From JAYQKL01 sp049890195 (GTDB taxonomy: Bacteria > Pseudomonadota > Alphaproteobacteria > RS24), in contig JBMHBY010000005.1 of NCBI GenBank assembly GCA_049890195.1, positions 186,001-250,000 on the forward strand: a stretch of DNA of 64,000 nt. The letters are read 5' to 3'. This document shows positions 60,309 through 64,000 of the stretch, in pieces. The number at the start of each line of letters is the position of its first letter. The first letter of the stretch is position 1. The notes below the pieces were generated by a model. That model did no database searches. It saw nothing but the letters and a program-made list of their open reading frames with translations, and was not told the origin of the DNA. The position numbers and the translations under genes are program-made.

Positions 60309-61789
60309 CCAACGCTTCCTTCCAGAGAAATACCGACCAGCTTCTGGGCCTCAACCGCAAATTCCATCGGGAGATGCTGCAACACATCCCGGCAGAAACC
60401 GTTGACGATCAAAGCCACGGCCTCCTCCGCGTCGAGGCCGCGCTGGCGGCAGTAAAACAATTGATCCTCGCTGATTTTCGAGGTTGTCGCCTCATGCTCA
60501 AGAACCGCACTGGGGTTCTTGGCATCAATATAGGGCACAGTGTGGGCGGCGCACTTGTCGCCGATCAGCAGACTGTCGCATTGCGTAAAGTTACGGGCGC
60601 CCTCCGCTTTGCGGTTGACGCTGACCTGACCGCGATAAGCGTTTGAGGAGCGGCCTGCGGAAATGCCTTTTGAAATGATTTTGCTGGTGGTGTTCTCGCC
60701 AAGATGAATCATTTTCGTCCCGCTGTCGACCTGCTGCAGATTGTTGGAAATGGCGATGGAGTAGAATTCTCCGACGCTGTCAGCTCCCCGCAAAATGCAG
60801 CTTGGATATTTCCAGGTGACCGCTGAACCGGTCTCAACCTGCGTCCAGGAGATCTTGGAGCGGGCTTCACGGCAGTCGCCACGCTTGGTGACGAAATTAT
60901 AAATGCCGCCGACACCGTTTTCATCCCCCGGATACCAGTTCTGGACAGTCGAATATTTAATCTCGGCATCCTCAAGGGCCACCAGCTCAACGACCGCCGC
61001 ATGCAGTTGATTTTCATCGCGCATCGGTGCCGTGCAGCCTTCCAGATAGCTGACATAAGAGCCTTTGTCGGCAACCAGCAGGGTGCGCTCAAACTGGCCG
61101 GTATTGGCCTCATTGATGCGGAAATAGGTCGACAATTCCATCGGACAGCGCACCCCCGGCGGAATATACACAAATGACCCGTCGGAAAACACGGCGGAGT
61201 TGAGGGCCGAAAAATAATTGTCGGATTTGGGGACCACAGAGCCGAGATATTTTTTGACCAGTTCGGGATGCTCCTTCACGGCTTCTGAGAAAGAACAGAA
61301 AATCACCCCGGCCTCAGCCAGTTCCTTACGGAAGGTTGTGGCGACCGAAACGCTGTCAAACACGGCGTCCACAGCGACACGGTTCTTGACACCGGCCAAA
61401 ATCTCCTGTTCCTGAAGCGGAATACCAAGTTTTTCGTATGTTTTCAGCAGTTCGGGATCAACATCATCCAATGTTTCCGGCTGATCCTCCATGCTTTTTG
61501 GCGCGGCGTAATAATATAAGTCCTGATAATCAATTTCAGGATAATCGACATGCGCCCAGTCCGGTTCCTGCATGGTCTGCCAGCGCTCGAACGCATCCAG
61601 CCGCCATTCAAGAAGCCACTCCGGTTCCTCTTTTTTGGCGGAAATGAACCGGATAATGTCCGTATTCAGACCCTTGGGTGCCTTGTCGGTTTCAATATCG
61701 GTGGTAAAGCCGTATTTGTAGTTTTCCCCGGCCAGGCTTTTGACCTGTTCGACTGTTTCGCGTTCAATGTTCTCTTTGGCTTCTGACAT
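60305..61789 (-). CDS. sufB: Fe-S cluster assembly protein SufB
   Basis: SufB is the main scaffold subunit on which the cluster forms. The 494-residue product has KLGIPLQEQEILAGV, SVVPKSDNYFSALNSAVFSDG, FVYIPPGVRCPMELSTYFRI and TVQNWYPGDENGVGGIYNFVTKRG. The conserved cysteine is in FTQCDSLLIGDKCAAHTVPY. ATG 61789 (MSEAKENIE) is chosen; four residues can be added upstream. Its length is normal. Confidence 0.95.
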   Translation of the reverse strand: MSEAKENIERETVEQVKSLAGENYKYGFTTDIETDKAPKGLNTDIIRFISAKKEEPEWLLEWRLDAFERWQTMQEPDWAHVDYPEIDYQDLYYYAAPKSMEDQPETLDDVDPELLKTYEKLGIPLQEQEILAGVKNRVAVDAVFDSVSVATTFRKELAEAGVIFCSFSEAVKEHPELVKKYLGSVVPKSDNYFSALNSAVFSDGSFVYIPPGVRCPMELSTYFRINEANTGQFERTLLVADKGSYVSYLEGCTAPMRDENQLHAAVVELVALEDAEIKYSTVQNWYPGDENGVGGIYNFVTKRGDCREARSKISWTQVETGSAVTWKYPSCILRGADSVGEFYSIAISNNLQQVDSGTKMIHLGENTTSKIISKGISAGRSSNAYRGQVSVNRKAEGARNFTQCDSLLIGDKCAAHTVPYIDAKNPSAVLEHEATTSKISEDQLFYCRQRGLDAEEAVALIVNGFCRDVLQHLPMEFAVEAQKLVGISLEGSVG

Positions 61790-61807
61790 TCTTATCTCCA
61801 AAACAGA

Positions 61808-62938
61808 TCAGGAGTCGGCGGACTGGCCGATATTCCGTTTAAGGGCTTCAACAAATGCGCGCCCATCCGCCGCCCGGCTCTGCCAGCCAAGACTGAGCCG
61901 GATGGCCCCATCGGATAAATGGTCTGCCACGCCCATCGCGTCAAGTACATGACTGCGCGTCACCTTGCCGCTGGAGCAGGCCGCACCCGCACTGACGGCA
62001 AAGCCGTTCAAGTCCATTGAAATCACCAACATCTCCGACCGGCAGCCCGGCGCAGCAAAACAGCTGGTATTCGGCAGACGCGCCGCATCACTGCCAAAAA
62101 CAACAGCCTGCGGTACTGCCTGCAGCAACTCTTTTTCCATCGTGTCACGCCAATCCGCCAAGCCTTGTGACCGCTCCAGCTCCTTTGCGGCCAGTTCCGC
62201 AGCAGCACCAAAGCCGACAATTCCGGCCAGATTTTCGGTGCCGGCTCGACGGCGTAACTCCTGCCCCCCACCGACAAGATGCGCGCCGGTGACAATATGC
62301 GGCGCCGCCGCCAGCGCCCCGACACCGGCCGGGCCGCCGAGTTTATGGGCAGACAGGCTCAACAGATCTACATTCATCCGCCACATGCCGACGGGAATCT
62401 TCCCGGCCGCCTGAACGGCATCGCAAAAAAAGACACTGCCATGAGCCCGCACTTTTTCACCGATTTCCGCCACCGGTTGAATAACACCGGTTTCATTGTT
62501 CGCCGCCATGACGCAAACCAAGGCCGGCTCCGGGTTTTCGAGCAAACGGTCAAGAGCGTCCATGTCAACCACGCCGTCCCCGGTGACATCCAGCCGCTCA
62601 ACGGGTAAATCACCGGCCTCCGCGGGCGCCATTACGGCGGCGTGTTCTATGGCGCTGACAATAATCCGGGTGATGTCACCGCCCGGCGCTGTGCGCGTCT
62701 GCAACGCCAGATTACAAGCCTCGGTGCCGCCGCTGGTGAAAACCAGCCCGGCCATATCCGCCCCGACGAGATCGCAGACCTGCTGGCGTGCCTGCTCAAT
62801 CAGGCGGCGTGCCTCACGGCCCTCTGCATGAATGGACGACGCATTGCCGCCAATGATAAGGGCCTCCTGCATCGCCTCAACCACTGACGGGCGCACCGGA
62901 GAGGTGGCGTTGTAGTCAAGATAAACCCGCTCAGTCAT
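61808..62938 (-). CDS. Cysteine desulfurase, NifS/IscS group I type
   Basis: The 376-residue PLP enzyme is of the group I class. It has VYLDYNATSPVRPSVVEAM, TSGGTEACNLAL and the PLP lysine in SLSAHKLGGPAGVGALA. The catalytic-cysteine loop reads FAVSAGAACSSGKVTRSHVL. Together with SufS it gives the operon two desulfurases. It sits between iscR and sufB, a place where alphaproteobacteria often keep an IscS-like enzyme. It overlaps iscR by four bases. Confidence 0.92.
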   Translation of the reverse strand: MTERVYLDYNATSPVRPSVVEAMQEALIIGGNASSIHAEGREARRLIEQARQQVCDLVGADMAGLVFTSGGTEACNLALQTRTAPGGDITRIIVSAIEHAAVMAPAEAGDLPVERLDVTGDGVVDMDALDRLLENPEPALVCVMAANNETGVIQPVAEIGEKVRAHGSVFFCDAVQAAGKIPVGMWRMNVDLLSLSAHKLGGPAGVGALAAAPHIVTGAHLVGGGQELRRRAGTENLAGIVGFGAAAELAAKELERSQGLADWRDTMEKELLQAVPQAVVFGSDAARLPNTSCFAAPGCRSEMLVISMDLNGFAVSAGAACSSGKVTRSHVLDAMGVADHLSDGAIRLSLGWQSRAADGRAFVEALKRNIGQSADS

Positions 62939-63420
62939 GAGATGACCTCCACTTCATGACCTTGAGACGTCTGACCTATGTTGATGGGTCTGGGGACCGA
63001 GACATTGCCGTCCAGAACATCAGCCAAAGAGACACCGTTTAAAAATCCGTAAATTTGGCTTTCCAGTTCAGCCCACAAATCATGGGTTAAACAACGTGTC
63101 TGCTTGGACAGGCAGACATTGGTCCCAGAGCATCGTGTCACCTCGACCGTCTCATCGACGCTGCTGATGATGTCACCTATCGGCATTTCGTCAGCCGGTT
63201 TTGACAGGCGATAGCCGCCTTTGGGACCCCGCACACTCTCCACCTGCCCGGCTTTGCGCAAATCCTGAAAAATCTGCTCCAGATAGGGCAAAGGTATCTC
63301 CTGCCGCTCGGAAATGACAGCCAGAGAAACCGGGGCGCCTGCACTATGTGCGCCAACCTGTTGGCTGGCAATGTCCGCCATGGCCATTACGGCATATCTT
63401 CCACGTGTCGAAATCTTCAT
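62935..63420 (-). CDS. iscR: Rrf2-family iron-sulfur regulator IscR
   Basis: IscR is a [2Fe-2S] winged-helix sensor that represses or activates Fe-S assembly genes. The 161-residue product starts MKISTRGRYAVMAMADIASQ, has the recognition helix region ISERQEIPLPYLEQIFQDLRKAGQVES and the wing VRGPKGGYRLS. The cluster ligands are in CSGTNVCLSKQTRCLTHDLW: Cys-x5-Cys-x6-Cys then His, one residue longer between the last two cysteines than in E. coli (x5). It leads the suf operon. Confidence 0.95.
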   Translation of the reverse strand: MKISTRGRYAVMAMADIASQQVGAHSAGAPVSLAVISERQEIPLPYLEQIFQDLRKAGQVESVRGPKGGYRLSKPADEMPIGDIISSVDETVEVTRCSGTNVCLSKQTRCLTHDLWAELESQIYGFLNGVSLADVLDGNVSVPRPINIGQTSQGHEVEVIS

Positions 63421-63515
63421 AAGATGCTGTTCCTGTTAGCATTTTCCGAAAAAACTTGCATTACACCCAGTGCAGTGTGCTAAGTACATGCTGGGCCTCA
63501 CAGAGGTCTAAGCAG

Positions 63516-63548
63516 GATATAATAATCCTGACCTTATTAGTCAAGTAT
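63516..63548 (-). promoter_or_regulatory. Promoter of the iscR-suf operon with an overlapping IscR type-1 site
   Basis: On the minus strand TTGACT (63544-63539) and TATATC (63521-63516) are 17 bases apart. The plus-strand 25-mer at 63524-63548 fits the IscR type-1 consensus ATASYYGACTRWWWYAGTCRRSTAT, as I recall it, at 21 of 25 positions. It covers the -35 box and the spacer, the position that permits repression by holo-IscR, as at E. coli iscR. The rest of the gap to the hydrolase (63421-63598) shows nothing else clear. Confidence 0.7.
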
Positions 63549-63598
63549 AGACCAGGCTGTTTTGTCTGGTTTTTCATCGATTTGGTTAAGAGAGTGAA

Positions 63599-64000
63599 AT
63601 GCCAGAAATCATTTTCAATGGCCCAGAGGGGCGACTGGAAGGCCGATACAAGCAACAATCAGAAAAGGGCGCTCCAATCGCCATGATTCTTCATCCCCTC
63701 CCGCAATTGGGGGGGAACATGAACAATCCGGTGACCTACCAGCTTTACCAGACGTTTCAGCAGCGTGGTTTCACCGTGATGCGGTTCAACTTCCGCGGCG
63801 TTGGGCGGTCACAAGGCGAGTTCGACCACGGCATTGGCGAACTCTCTGATGCAGCGACCGCTCTGGATTGGCTGCAAAGCTTCAATCCAGATGCCCGCCA
63901 ATGCTGGGTGGCGGGATACTCCTTCGGCGCCTGGATCGGCATGCAACTGTTGATGCGCCGCCCCGAAATCTCCGGCTTTATATCGGTCTCCCCGCCGGCC
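63599..64000 (+). CDS. Alpha/beta hydrolase, N-terminal 134 residues (partial)
   Basis: The frame from ATG 63599 runs off the right edge. It reads MPEIIFNGPEGRLEGRY and then AMILHPLPQLGGNMNNP, an oxyanion-region HPxPQxGG motif. MRFNFRGVGRSQGEFDHGIGE and the nucleophile elbow AGYSFGAW (GxSxG, Ser near residue 113) follow. This is the COG2945-like predicted hydrolase group; the substrate is unknown. It is divergent from iscR, the usual neighbour in many alphaproteobacteria. Confidence 0.9.
   Translation, partial: MPEIIFNGPEGRLEGRYKQQSEKGAPIAMILHPLPQLGGNMNNPVTYQLYQTFQQRGFTVMRFNFRGVGRSQGEFDHGIGELSDAATALDWLQSFNPDARQCWVAGYSFGAWIGMQLLMRRPEISGFISVSPPA

Noticed and set aside
1..64000. CRISPR arrays, insertion sequences, integrases or prophage genes
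   Set aside because: No regularly spaced repeats and no transposase, recombinase or phage structural products were found in the frames examined.

Overview
The window is a chromosomal segment of an alphaproteobacterium. This rests on gene orders typical of that class: glyA-nrdR-ribD-ribE-ribB-ribH-nusB-thiL, and rpoZ-rsh-pyrE-DUF2062-pdxJ-acpS-lepB-rnc-era-recO. It also fits the iron-sulfur operon led by iscR, the Bpt-type protein transferase and the aspartate-type porphobilinogen synthase. Genus cannot be read from the sequence. No rRNA, CRISPR array, transposase or integrase was seen. Genes are tightly packed, with many 4-base ATGA overlaps.

Layout. 1-7.7 kb: minus-strand block from glyA through the riboflavin genes to nusB and thiL, then the start of a membrane pyrophosphatase cut by the window edge. 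The ribB product carries a C-terminal domain resembling GTP cyclohydrolase II but without its zinc cysteines. 7.9-13 kb: a DUF1295 membrane protein, hemB, a lipoprotein-like subtilase autotransporter split by one in-frame TAA, and a hydroxyisobutyrate dehydrogenase-family gene. 13.1-18.9 kb: an SLC13/RCK transporter, the protein-arginylation-like transferase Bpt, and a complete TRAP transporter (dctPQM) that looks like the 2-oxoacid type. 18.9-29.8 kb: housekeeping minus-strand genes parC, recO, era, rnc, lepB, acpS, pdxJ, DUF2062, pyrE, rsh, rpoZ, folK. 29.9-32.8 kb: NYN-domain protein, family-5 uracil-DNA glycosylase, smpB, dapA and tRNA-Ser(GCT).

32.8-43 kb is the accessory region. It is visibly richer in A+T and starts directly after tRNA-Ser. 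Near its right end lies a degenerate copy of the tRNA 3' end (17 of 19 bases). In transcription order a five-gene operon encodes a GT2 glycosyltransferase, a DprE1-like FAD oxidase, a DprE2-like reductase, a GtrA protein and a large multi-pass membrane protein. This repeats the gene content of the mycobacterial locus Rv3789-Rv3792, which makes and uses polyprenyl-phosphoryl D-arabinofuranose. An epimerase, a radical SAM protein and an asparagine synthase-like amidotransferase lie beside it. The best reading is a horizontally acquired surface-glycan module that makes a D-arabinose-type lipid-linked sugar.

43-56.3 kb: several short-chain dehydrogenases, an SRPBCC protein, a quinone oxidoreductase, a Sel1-repeat protein, the ABC-F protein Uup, both methylmalonyl-CoA mutase subunits, an EthD-like protein and acyl-CoA thioesterase II. 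Together they suggest acyl-CoA and propionate metabolism. 56.3-63.4 kb: the SUF operon iscR-nifS/iscS-sufB-sufC-sufD-sufS-sufT-sufA. A good promoter lies upstream, overlapped by a near-consensus IscR type-1 site. The window ends inside an alpha/beta hydrolase gene.
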